The position numbers and the translations under genes are program-made. Source: Faecalicatena contorta (GTDB lineage: Bacteria > Bacillota > Clostridia > Lachnospirales > Lachnospiraceae). Taken from it: a DNA stretch of 64,000 bases. The notes beneath the pieces are model-generated. The model had not been told where the DNA came from and made no database searches. It worked only from the letters and a program-made list of their open reading frames with translations. The first letter of the stretch is position 1. Every line of letters begins with the position of its first letter. Positions 25,318 to 33,401 of this stretch are shown here, piece after piece. The DNA is taken from assembly GCF_039521745.1 (NCBI RefSeq), contig NZ_BAAACT010000175.1, one strand, 5' to 3'.

Positions 25318-25347
25318 GTAACAGTTCAGACTTATCTGAACTGTTAC
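25318..25347. terminator. Palindromic hairpin, probable mgtE terminator
   Basis: GTAACAGTTCAGA-CTTA-TCTGAACTGTTAC, a perfect 13-bp stem followed by ACACCTTTCT. An almost identical hairpin with compensatory changes lies at 37848-37877. Confidence 0.65.
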
Positions 25348-25357
25348 ACCTTTCTGT

Positions 25358-25523
25358 CTAAACAATCATTTTGCAATAATCCAGAACTTGATCCGGGGTT
25401 ATTAAAAAGCGTTTTACCAGCTTTGTTCTTATCTTCTCTTCACTGAAGCCTTCTTCACGATAGTCCATAATAAATGCCTTAATTCCCAATACACGTCCTT
25501 GCTCAATTCCTTGTTTTTCTACA
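25358..25523 (-). pseudogene. Remnant of an Rpn/PD-(D/E)XK nuclease-type protein (C-terminal end)
   Basis: The minus strand reads an open segment of about 54 codons starting VEKQGIEQGRVLGIKAFIMD and ending VLDYCKMIV before a stop at 25358-25360. The EKQGIEQGR linker followed by a short helical tail is characteristic of the C terminus of recombination-promoting nuclease/putative transposase (Rpn, YhgA-like) proteins. An in-frame stop precedes the segment and no start or catalytic domain is present, so it is a decayed fragment. The rest of the 25187-25546 gap holds only the hairpin at 25318. Confidence 0.6.
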
Positions 25524-25546
25524 TTTTAGCATTCCGAAAACAATCT

Positions 25547-25954
25547 TTAAAACCTGCATCCGGACTGCAGAATGATATTTGAATAAGGGGTTGCTTCCCC
25601 GGTACGGATCACCGCCCTGCATGTTTTAAGCTGAAGCTTTAATTCTTCATGGGAAATGTATTCCACCTGGCACTGCTTAGGAAGCTTTTCACATAGTGCA
25701 AGGATCCGTTCCAGAACTACCGGATTGTCAGCTCTGATCTCCTCAGCCAGAACGATTTTCTCGATGTTCATATCAGCCGAAACTGTCTCCAGCACGTCCA
25801 TAAAGGAGGGCAGCCCCTCTCTTAAAGCCAGGTCAATCCTTTCTGTCTCTTCCGGCACAGGCAGCCCACAGTCTCCAACGGCTATGGTATCTGTATGCCC
25901 CATATACGAGAGTACTCTTGAGATATCGCTATTTAGAATTCCTGATTTTTTCAT
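25547..25954 (-). CDS. rbsD: D-ribose pyranase / RbsD-FucU family mutarotase
   Basis: 135 residues from the ATG at 25954 (AGGAGG upstream); a longer in-frame extension has no ribosome site. It begins MKKSGILNSDISRVLSYMGHTDTIAVGDCGLPVP, the family N terminus with the catalytic His (His20 in this numbering) and the Asp of GDCGLP. The C-terminal TGEATPYSNIILQSG is the RbsD signature. RbsD interconverts cyclic forms of ribose or, in relatives, other sugars. It is the last gene of the glycan operon and lies about 67 nt after a UroD-like gene, so its sugar here may not be ribose. Confidence 0.9.
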   Translation of the reverse strand: MKKSGILNSDISRVLSYMGHTDTIAVGDCGLPVPEETERIDLALREGLPSFMDVLETVSADMNIEKIVLAEEIRADNPVVLERILALCEKLPKQCQVEYISHEELKLQLKTCRAVIRTGEATPYSNIILQSGCRF

Positions 25955-26021
25955 ACTTCCTGATCCTCCTTTTATCCTATACCCGAAGGGGCATGTATTA
26001 CGGGGCGCCCTTTGGGTATCC

Positions 26022-27050
26022 TTATTCTGCCGCTTCAATCATTGCATAAATATTCTCCTGAGGAATTGACGAAATCAAAGTGTTACATGTTGACAAAATA
26101 TATCCCCCATCTGCCCCTGCTTTTTTGATTGTTTCTTTCACGGAAGCTCTGACTTCATCAGGTGATGCACGGCACATTATGTAGTCTAAATCGATATTCC
26201 CCCACAGACACAGCCTGTTACCGTATCTCTTTTTTACCTCGCCGATATCCATCCCCGCAGATGGCTGAAGCGACTGTATCCCATCAAATCCCGCTTCTGT
26301 TACTTTTTCCAAAACAGCATTCACATTTCCGTCACTATGCAGAAATACAGGGACATTTTTATAAGCTTTAATCTCTTTTACAGCTTGATTCCAAAATGGA
26401 TAAACATTCTGTTCCATAATATGCGGCGGGAGAAATACGCCGGTATTAAAGGCCACATCATCCCCGATTACGATCCCGTCAGCCCCGTTGTCAAGAAAGA
26501 TCTTGGCTTTCTCAATCTCATAATCCATCACTTTTACCGCAATCTTATGCATATCGTCTGTATTGGTCAGACTGTAAACCATAAAATCTTCCATACTAAA
26601 CATTTCATCAAGCTGTGTGACAGGTCCGCCAATCTGAGCAAACACAAAAAAATCCGTCTCCTGTGCAAAACGCTTTACAATCTCTCCCGTTACCTTTGAA
26701 CTATCGGGCTTTTTGTATGCTTCTGCATTTTCTATTTCTTCTACAGCCGCTCTGACAAGCCGCCGGCTTCCAGATCCCATCTCGTAAATCTGGCCGTAAA
26801 CAGTCTGTATCAGATGCCTCCCATTTTGTCCTGGCGAAAGCTCCCACTCCGGCCATTCGCCTACATTAACCAGATCCATCCGCAAAAGTTCACGAATCGC
26901 CTTCTCCCGCTCAAAACACTCATAGGCCAGCGGATATTCCCTGCCCAGGAGCCGGTTTGCAAGTTCCCCGTCAATATGCAGTTCGCCTTTTGGAACCCGG
27001 TCCGTTTCTTGATGCCGGATTGCTGCTGATACCCTCTCTTTTTTTGTCAT
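26022..27050 (-). CDS. UroD-fold protein A (uroporphyrinogen decarboxylase/methyltransferase-like)
   Basis: 342 residues of the UroD/MtaA superfamily barrel. It opens MTKKERVSAAIRHQETDRVP, the common family N terminus, and ends GGYILSTCNTLISSIPQENI. In cobalamin methyltransferases of this fold a Zn site is His-X-Cys...Cys; here the first part reads HSD (238-240) while the Cys at about 322 remains, so metal binding may differ. Decarboxylation of uroporphyrinogen is unlikely given the setting between a sugar isomerase and RbsD. The ATG at 27050 has GAAGGG upstream. The reaction is unknown; a role on a sugar or its substituent is inferred only from the operon. Confidence 0.75.
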   Translation of the reverse strand: MTKKERVSAAIRHQETDRVPKGELHIDGELANRLLGREYPLAYECFEREKAIRELLRMDLVNVGEWPEWELSPGQNGRHLIQTVYGQIYEMGSGSRRLVRAAVEEIENAEAYKKPDSSKVTGEIVKRFAQETDFFVFAQIGGPVTQLDEMFSMEDFMVYSLTNTDDMHKIAVKVMDYEIEKAKIFLDNGADGIVIGDDVAFNTGVFLPPHIMEQNVYPFWNQAVKEIKAYKNVPVFLHSDGNVNAVLEKVTEAGFDGIQSLQPSAGMDIGEVKKRYGNRLCLWGNIDLDYIMCRASPDEVRASVKETIKKAGADGGYILSTCNTLISSIPQENIYAMIEAAE

Positions 27051-27197
27051 ACTGACACCCTTCTTTCGATATCCCCTTTGGTTATCGTGTGGATGCACAC
27101 TTTTGCTATGCCGCCTTGCAGTAATATATTTGATCGCGGCGTGTGCATTCCCCCTGAGGATTTATTGATATAAGAAATTCCAAAGGAATTTCCCATA
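27051..27197. other. Gap with small inverted repeats inside the glycan operon
   Basis: Contains GAAATTCC-AAA-GGAATTTC (27174-27192) and a wider pair, GGATGCACAC (27091-27100) against GTGTGCATTCC. There is no T-run and no gene. It may be a processing or pausing site between UroD-fold genes C and A. Confidence 0.4.
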
Positions 27198-28460
27198 TCA
27201 TGAAAACGCCTCCCTGGCCAGTTCTATAAACTTTACAAGATGCCTGTTTGTATGTCCGCATGTCCGTATATCTTTTAAGATCACCTCCATATAGCAGTCC
27301 TTTGTCTTTATAGCAACTTCTTTCAGATACTTCCGCATTTCACTTTCGTCAAATCCCGTGCATATTTTGGACGGATCCGGTTTCCACGAAAAGATTGCTT
27401 TTTGGCCTATCTGTTCTGCGGCTTCCTCTATATCCGACCATGGACTGACGCTCAGACGTCTTATGTTTGTAATATGTCTGTATATAGCCTCATACTTGTG
27501 GTCGAGAGGCTCACAGCAGCCATAGCATCCCCTTCCAAATAAATTCAGCCCAATCTTCTGGTTGGCAATTGCAAATGTTTCGAACATCTCCGGGGAAACA
27601 TTACTGAATTCCTGGGCATCTGCAAATCCCCACATATCCTTCAGCTTCACGTCTTCAGGCTCTTTCCAGGGAGCATTCGTGTAGCCCAGACTCCCGGAAC
27701 CTGTATAGATATTAATCCGGTTATCAAATAAAAGCCGCTTCTCTTCCAGACGTTTCAAAAGCCTTGCCTTACTCTCTCCCATATGTCTGAACACACTGTT
27801 CAGAAGTTCCGGCTCATCATACAGGTCATACATCAGATTTTCCAGGCCTCTTAAATGTACCATTTCTATCAGATGGCTCTGTACAAGAACACTGTAGGGA
27901 ATCTGAAACTCAAAATCCAGAATCCCATCCAGTACGTCTCCGGCTTTCTCCTGCATCGCGTTCTTTGTCTCTTTATCAGGAAGGAAATCCACTTCATGAT
28001 TCAAAAGGATTTCATAGTCTTTTTCTGTTTTCAGGAAATTATCAAGGTGATATGCATTCGCTCCAATCTCCGGTTTTACTATGGAAATCCCCCACGCCGT
28101 CTCCTGTCTGGTATTTCCATAGAGATACCCTGTATAAACGCCTGGATAAGAAAAATAGAGACGCTTTTCAAATACAAAATCATCTTTCAGGTATTGGGCC
28201 TGGTAAAGGTACTTTTTGATTTTATTCTCCATATCCCTCAGAAGGGGGTCTTCACACTGCAGGGAAGACTCTGGAACAAGTTCCAGCCAACCACCGTCAT
28301 CATCCGGACAGACCCAGATTAATGGCTGCTGAGGGGATATCAGATCGTTATGATCTGCCCAGCGTTTCCGCTTACTGATGTTCTCTTGTGTATCAGGCAG
28401 TTCTGCAAGCTTTTTGGCAAGTTCTCTAATATAGGCTGCCTGACTGCTGTAATCCTGCAT
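27198..28460 (-). CDS. UroD-fold protein C, Cys-rich variant
   Basis: 420 residues, longer than classical UroD. The family match is in the C-terminal half: a barrel segment around NLFGRGCYGCCEPLD (Cys 312, 315, 316) followed by HITNIRRLSVSPWSDIEEAAEQIG, a pattern of UroD-like proteins found near glycoside hydrolases. The Cys cluster could bind a metal. It starts 12 nt after the D-lyxose isomerase gene, with AGGCGG before the ATG. The N-terminal 100 residues are distinctive (ISPQQPLIWVCPDDDGGW). Enzymatic function unknown. Confidence 0.72.
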   Translation of the reverse strand: MQDYSSQAAYIRELAKKLAELPDTQENISKRKRWADHNDLISPQQPLIWVCPDDDGGWLELVPESSLQCEDPLLRDMENKIKKYLYQAQYLKDDFVFEKRLYFSYPGVYTGYLYGNTRQETAWGISIVKPEIGANAYHLDNFLKTEKDYEILLNHEVDFLPDKETKNAMQEKAGDVLDGILDFEFQIPYSVLVQSHLIEMVHLRGLENLMYDLYDEPELLNSVFRHMGESKARLLKRLEEKRLLFDNRINIYTGSGSLGYTNAPWKEPEDVKLKDMWGFADAQEFSNVSPEMFETFAIANQKIGLNLFGRGCYGCCEPLDHKYEAIYRHITNIRRLSVSPWSDIEEAAEQIGQKAIFSWKPDPSKICTGFDESEMRKYLKEVAIKTKDCYMEVILKDIRTCGHTNRHLVKFIELAREAFS

Positions 28461-28471
28461 ACTTCCGCCTC

Positions 28472-29029
28472 CTATTCTCCGACCTGCGGCATGCGGTTTA
28501 TGTGAATATCTGTAAAAATATCGGCCTCATCTACACTTCTGGTCGAAAATTCTGAGACAATACACCCTTCTTCTCCTGCCTGGAACCAGTGCAGTGTGTC
28601 TTCCGTAAGTGTGTATTGTTCTCCCGGATGCAGACAGATCTCATGAAAAACAGTAAAGTATTCTTCCATATCTTTTGGAATCTTCCCGGCAATCCCTTCT
28701 TTTTGTCCGCTGTCTGCAAATCCGCCCACATACAGAAAGACCGTTCCCCTGCGGCAGCGGAATGTCTCTTCCTTCCCTTTCAAACCGTCAATTTCCGGAT
28801 GTCTGTGCTCCGGACAGATCTGGTAAGGCATCAGAACCAGTTCCTTCGCGCAGCACCTCTGCGTATTTACATATGTAATAACCTGCAGCCCGATTTCATC
28901 CAGCCGGTTCAACCCGAAATCAGCAACTTCAACCTGATTCTTTTCTTCTTCAGTAAGGGCAATGCCTGCCTTCTCAAGTGCAGAAAGCGTAGCCGCTTTA
29001 TATTCTTCATACTGTTCTCTCGCTATCAT
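28472..29029 (-). CDS. D-lyxose ketol-isomerase (cupin)
   Basis: 185 residues, cupin fold. The metal site is visible in CPEHRHPEIDGLKGKEETFRCR (His, His, Glu), with a later His in the EDTLHWFQAGEEGCIVSEFS region, matching the D-lyxose/D-mannose isomerase family. It converts D-lyxose to D-xylulose and D-mannose to D-fructose. Beside a GH38 alpha-mannosidase it could isomerise released mannose. AGGAGG is 5 nt from the ATG. Preceded by a 138-nt gap that carries repeat B copy 2. Confidence 0.85.
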   Translation of the reverse strand: MIAREQYEEYKAATLSALEKAGIALTEEEKNQVEVADFGLNRLDEIGLQVITYVNTQRCCAKELVLMPYQICPEHRHPEIDGLKGKEETFRCRRGTVFLYVGGFADSGQKEGIAGKIPKDMEEYFTVFHEICLHPGEQYTLTEDTLHWFQAGEEGCIVSEFSTRSVDEADIFTDIHINRMPQVGE

Positions 29030-29056
29030 AGATACCTCCTTTATTTTCCTTTAATC

Positions 29057-29136
29057 AAATAGAGTTTCTCCCGCGAAACCCGCGCCTTCGGCGGCCGCAT
29101 TGCAGCAGCCGCCTCTTACGCCGCAGTGCGCATCCC
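29057..29136 (+). repeat. Dispersed repeat B, copy 2
   Basis: AAATAGAGTTTC...GCGAAACCCGCGCC-TTCGGCGGCCGCA, ending CGCAGTGCGCATCCC. It resembles the copies at 23670-23757 (inverted) and 44226-44283, and lies between two genes of the glycan operon. Confidence 0.65.
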
Positions 29137-29167
29137 ATAAGAAATGTATTCAATTTATGTATGGAAT

Positions 29168-30262
29168 TTAATAAAAAATATTTTTAGCTGCATCGGAAAA
29201 ATAGCGCAGGTTTTGAGGCGGCACTTCAAAAAAATGATCACAGGCAGACAGAATGTATCCTCCGTCCAGGCCAAAACTTTCATAGAGCCGTCGTACCTCT
29301 GTTTCGATCTCTTCTTTTGTACCCGTCTCCAGAATATGGAACTGGTCCATCCCCCCGATCAGTCCCACAAACGGATGAAGCGCATTGTAGACTTTCTGCT
29401 CATCCTCCCTGTCACCGATGTCCCCGCCAACCGCCGAAGGAGAAAGTGTCTCCGATACGCTGCAGTGATTTTTTGCTATCAGATCTGCAATCCGTGTCAT
29501 GCCCCCGCATGTATGATAGACGGAACGAAACCCGTGCTTTTTCAGGGCGTCATGCATTTTTATATCGTAAGGAAGGCAGAATTCTTCGTGGATATCGGGT
29601 GAGATCACCGTGTTGCTGGAAGCTCCGCCTCCGGTCTCCACAAGGTCGAAGGGCATCCCCGGCAGATTTTCCTCAATATAAGCCAGCTTTTGCTCCAATA
29701 AAATCTGAAGCAGCTCGTGTACCCACTCCGGATCGTCATAGGTCATAAGTATCAGGTTCTCGACACCATACAGTTCACAGGCGTCCTGCCAGCAGCCGCC
29801 CTGTTTCCCCCATATGAAGGTTCTTAATATACCGTCCTCTCCCAATGCATCATAAGTCTGCGCAACTAGTTTTCTATCCAGTTTGGGAACGGGCCGGTAT
29901 CTCCTGAGAAGATGGATATCCTCCTCCTTTTTTATCAAATGTTCCATCACCCAGCTAGTCATGGGACTGATGCCTTCTGAGGCCGTCAGTATTCCATCCG
30001 GTGTCTCAATCATGTAGTGTTTCACATAAAAGCCTTCCCTCTGCTCCCGTGTACTGCTCACTTTCCACGTATCGCTTTCTTCGCCTGACACAGAAAATAC
30101 ATTGATCGAAGCATCCAGACCACACGCTTTATTTGCCTCAATATCACTCATTCCGTTCATATACGTTTTTAAATGATACGGCTGCCACTGATGAACCGTC
30201 ACCGGCAGCCTGTCAGGGATTCGCCCTTCGATTGCACAGAGCATTCTTTCTTTTGATGTCAT
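29168..30262 (-). CDS. UroD-fold protein B with HxC...C zinc-site motif
   Basis: 364 residues. It begins MTSKERMLCAIEGRIPDRLP and has the HTCGG motif (His250, Cys252) plus Cys341 in GGYILSACDHFF, the His-X-Cys...Cys arrangement that holds catalytic zinc in the MtaA/MtbA-type methylcobalamin:thiol methyltransferases. Of the four UroD-fold proteins here, this is the best candidate for a genuine methyltransferase. No corrinoid protein gene is in the window. It overlaps the GH31 stop by 4 nt (ATGA), so it is translated with the alpha-xylosidase-like enzyme. Methyl transfer from an O-methylated sugar is a testable guess. Confidence 0.78.
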   Translation of the reverse strand: MTSKERMLCAIEGRIPDRLPVTVHQWQPYHLKTYMNGMSDIEANKACGLDASINVFSVSGEESDTWKVSSTREQREGFYVKHYMIETPDGILTASEGISPMTSWVMEHLIKKEEDIHLLRRYRPVPKLDRKLVAQTYDALGEDGILRTFIWGKQGGCWQDACELYGVENLILMTYDDPEWVHELLQILLEQKLAYIEENLPGMPFDLVETGGGASSNTVISPDIHEEFCLPYDIKMHDALKKHGFRSVYHTCGGMTRIADLIAKNHCSVSETLSPSAVGGDIGDREDEQKVYNALHPFVGLIGGMDQFHILETGTKEEIETEVRRLYESFGLDGGYILSACDHFFEVPPQNLRYFSDAAKNIFY

Positions 30263-32310
30263 CTTTCATCCTCCACATACATTTTAACATCTTCTGTTTC
30301 AATGACAGCTTCCTTTCTTGCAAAAACCGGCATATAATCCAGCGGACACGTGAAAGAATACCACTTTCCACCCATATAGGCCCGTTTTTCCCCCAGTATC
30401 TCCACCCAGACTCCCTCAGGCAGGTATACCTGCCTGACAGCATCTCTGCCGCCGAAAACAGGAGCCACAAGGATATCTTTTCCGAAGAAATACTGGTCAT
30501 ACATTCCTCTTACATTTCTGTCCTTGGGATATTCCAATACCATGGGGCGGATGAACGGAAGTCCACTTCCCGCACACTCGGATGCAGTTTTCCAGATATA
30601 CGGCATCAGCCGGTAACGCAGACTGATAAATTGTCTGAGAATGTCAGTCGTCTCCTCGTCGTAAGCCCATGGCTGCCTTGTGGTTGTGCCATGCAGGCGG
30701 CTGTGTGATGTGAACAGTCCGAACTGCGACCAGCGGATAAAGATTTCTTTCGTTACGTCACCATAAAATCCTCCCATGTCATGACTCCAGAAGAGGACAC
30801 CTGACATCGCTATAGACAGGCCTGCACGCAGTGTTGCGGCCATCCCTTCGTAGCTGGAATGAGGATCTCCGGACCAGCAGACCGGAAACTGCTGCATGCC
30901 CGCACAGCCGCTTCTGGCCCAGACAAGAGCATTTCCCGCCCCCTTACATTCCTGCGAAACCTCAAATACCGCCTGATTATAAAGCCTGGAATATGCATTC
31001 CTCAGTTCTTTTCCTGTCATCCCGTTAGAAAACAGAGCATCATAAGGAATGTCTTCGCCAAAATCAGTCTTCAGGACATCCACGCCTTCCTCCAGCACAG
31101 TTTTCAATTTTGCTTTAAACCATGCAGCCGCCTCCTCATTGGTAAAATCCAGAAGGACGCAGGGCGACAGAAGTCCGTGCCATAAGTCTGCCTCATAAGG
31201 TTCTCCCTCTTTGTTCTTTGCAAAGTAACCCTTTTCTTTTCCTTCCTGATACATCTCCGTGGTAATTGTCACATAGGGATTGATCCACAGGCTGATTTTG
31301 TAGCCTTTTTCCCTTAGTCCGGCTATCATTTTGCTGCGGTCCGGATACTGGGCTTCATCCCACACAAAATCACACCATTTATCTTCTCTGAGCCAGTAAC
31401 AGTCAAAATGCATGACATCACATGGAATCTTTTCCAACCGGAAACGCCTTGCATCCTCCTCCACATTCTTTTCAGAATTCCCTTTAAACCCCGTTGAGTA
31501 CCACAGCCCAAAGGACCATTTCGGAGGCAGTACAGCCGGCCCGGTCAAATTTACAAAAGCAGAAAGAATCTCCTTCGGGGACGGTCTGACAATCAGATAG
31601 TATTCCAGCGAGCTGTCCGGAATATGCGCACTGAGTGTAGCCGCTGATTCACTCCCAATATGAAAGTCAAAGATTCCGTGATGATGCACAAAAAGTCCAT
31701 AGCCATAGCTGCTCATATAGAATGGAATGTTCTTATATGCCGTTTCATCCCTGCATCCCAGGGTGTCAAAGTTCCGCATGGACACTGTCTGCCCCCGCTT
31801 ATCGAACTGTGTAAAATGCTCGCCCAGTCCATAGATACTTTCATCATAGTGAAGCAAAAACCCCAGATTCATCCCCTTTAATTCGTCCCCGTCCACGCTG
31901 TATCCTGATGGTGGTATCTGGTTATATCCGTCCCCCACAGAATCCACATCGTTTTGGCTCTCCCGGCAGGCAATCCTTCCGTCTGCATGATAGATCCGGA
32001 AGGCAAAAGGGGATTTTCTTATTTCTATCCGGTATTCTTCCGTAGTGATGCAATACATTTCCTCTGTCTCTGCTGTTTTTACAGATGCCTCCTGCAGAAA
32101 CTCTCTTCGAACCACCGGATACTTCACCGGTGTGAATTCTCCCCTGGCAATTCTTACCCGTATGATACCCGACTGATATGCACAAAGACAGAGGTTGATT
32201 GATTCTCCGAAATTATCCAGCGCTTTGATTCTGAAGTTTCCGCCTTCCACCTCCACCCCCTTCAGAACTGCCGGAAAATGATGCTGATATTCTTTGTATC
32301 TTTTTTCCAT
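30259..32310 (-). CDS. GH31 alpha-glycosidase, YicI-like alpha-xylosidase
   Basis: 683 residues, no signal peptide, so cytoplasmic. GH31 marks: nucleophile Asp416 in VLKTDFGEDIP and acid/base Asp482 in CWSGDPHSSYEGM, the same positions reported for E. coli YicI. Upstream are FGLWYSTGF and VMHFDCYWLRE; downstream WSHDMGGFYG and WSQFGLFTSHSRLHG. The KTDFGE form favours alpha-xylosidase, but other alpha-glycosides are possible. It is preceded by UroD-fold D (2-nt gap) and overlaps UroD-fold B. AAAGGAATAG lies before the ATG. Confidence 0.92.
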   Translation of the reverse strand: MEKRYKEYQHHFPAVLKGVEVEGGNFRIKALDNFGESINLCLCAYQSGIIRVRIARGEFTPVKYPVVRREFLQEASVKTAETEEMYCITTEEYRIEIRKSPFAFRIYHADGRIACRESQNDVDSVGDGYNQIPPSGYSVDGDELKGMNLGFLLHYDESIYGLGEHFTQFDKRGQTVSMRNFDTLGCRDETAYKNIPFYMSSYGYGLFVHHHGIFDFHIGSESAATLSAHIPDSSLEYYLIVRPSPKEILSAFVNLTGPAVLPPKWSFGLWYSTGFKGNSEKNVEEDARRFRLEKIPCDVMHFDCYWLREDKWCDFVWDEAQYPDRSKMIAGLREKGYKISLWINPYVTITTEMYQEGKEKGYFAKNKEGEPYEADLWHGLLSPCVLLDFTNEEAAAWFKAKLKTVLEEGVDVLKTDFGEDIPYDALFSNGMTGKELRNAYSRLYNQAVFEVSQECKGAGNALVWARSGCAGMQQFPVCWSGDPHSSYEGMAATLRAGLSIAMSGVLFWSHDMGGFYGDVTKEIFIRWSQFGLFTSHSRLHGTTTRQPWAYDEETTDILRQFISLRYRLMPYIWKTASECAGSGLPFIRPMVLEYPKDRNVRGMYDQYFFGKDILVAPVFGGRDAVRQVYLPEGVWVEILGEKRAYMGGKWYSFTCPLDYMPVFARKEAVIETEDVKMYVEDER

Positions 32311-32312
32311 AT

Positions 32313-33392
32313 CTATTCCTTTCCGTGTTTCTCTACATATTTTATAATTTCTTTTGCGGACTCCATCTCCTCCGTCTCTGTATGGATATACAGCCCCTTC
32401 CCGGAAAGATGTTCAAGCAGGATAGGAACATCGGACGGAGGCGCCATGATAATCAGGGCTTTCCCAGCCCCCTGCATGCGCTTCAGAATATGCAGGTAAT
32501 GGGAGGCCGGGGGCTGTCCTGCGACATGAGTCCATTGAATTGCTTTCAATTTTTTCAGGCCCAGTATGTAATCCAGATGCTGTTCCTGTTCAACACCGTC
32601 AAAATGGTACACGGGGTATTCCAGCCATTCCATCTGTTGTTCCAGTTCATCCACAATAAATTCTCTGTACATCTCTTTCGAGAACATCACCGACATATCG
32701 CACTGCATATGCGCCAGTCTCCCCGGAGCAAGAAGATGCATCCAGGCATGCGCCCCGCCCCCATTGAGCTGCTCGGTTATCCGATAAAACATTTCATTTG
32801 TTTTTACCCATCCTTCATTCAGAATCCGGACTGCTTTCTTTACTTCTTCCGGCTGGGAGAGCATATCCATCAGAACGTTTTCCGTCCCGTAGAGGTGCCC
32901 AAGTGCATCCACCGTTCCGCTGCTGTCCGGCATCCCTATAAAGTAGCTGTCTTTGGCGCGTTCTGTCAGACAGCGTGTAATTTCAAGATGTTTTTTCAGG
33001 CGTATTTCTGTATAACTGCCCTCTGCTTCAGATAAATCCTCCCAAACCGGGTCAAACCAGATCGTGTCGTTCCCATAAGCAGGGACAGCCCCGTAATAAT
33101 TACAGTGCCCGCTGGTTCCGTAATTCTGGAAGATAATGGGGAGAGTTTCGCCCCCTAAGAAAGTATTTTCAAGTCTTTCCATGTTATTTTGGTATATTGT
33201 CTCCGGATCTTCCCAGTATTTCCGAAGCTCTTCGGGCTTTCCGGTAAGATCTTGGGAATTATGGAACATGGAAATATTTTTTCCCTTTTCTTTCGGGGCT
33301 GTCACTGATATCAGTACCCTGTCTATCATCTCTCTGTCCCAGAATGCATACAGTCTTTTTCTTACTATATCAATGTCCTCTTTGAATCTCAT
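32313..33392 (-). CDS. UroD-fold protein D
   Basis: 359 residues, a divergent UroD superfamily member. It opens MRFKEDIDIVRKRLYAFWDREMIDRV; the barrel C-terminal strands appear as VYHFDGVEQEQHLDYIL and IQWTHVAGQPPASHY. The HFDG sequence takes the place of HxCG, so the zinc-type site is not conserved. It lies 9 nt after the GH38 gene and 2 nt before GH31, tightly coupled to both hydrolases. Function unknown; product binding or transformation of a sugar derivative is inferred only from position. Confidence 0.72.
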   Translation of the reverse strand: MRFKEDIDIVRKRLYAFWDREMIDRVLISVTAPKEKGKNISMFHNSQDLTGKPEELRKYWEDPETIYQNNMERLENTFLGGETLPIIFQNYGTSGHCNYYGAVPAYGNDTIWFDPVWEDLSEAEGSYTEIRLKKHLEITRCLTERAKDSYFIGMPDSSGTVDALGHLYGTENVLMDMLSQPEEVKKAVRILNEGWVKTNEMFYRITEQLNGGGAHAWMHLLAPGRLAHMQCDMSVMFSKEMYREFIVDELEQQMEWLEYPVYHFDGVEQEQHLDYILGLKKLKAIQWTHVAGQPPASHYLHILKRMQGAGKALIIMAPPSDVPILLEHLSGKGLYIHTETEEMESAKEIIKYVEKHGKE

Positions 33393-33401
33393 TGCCGCCT
33401 C

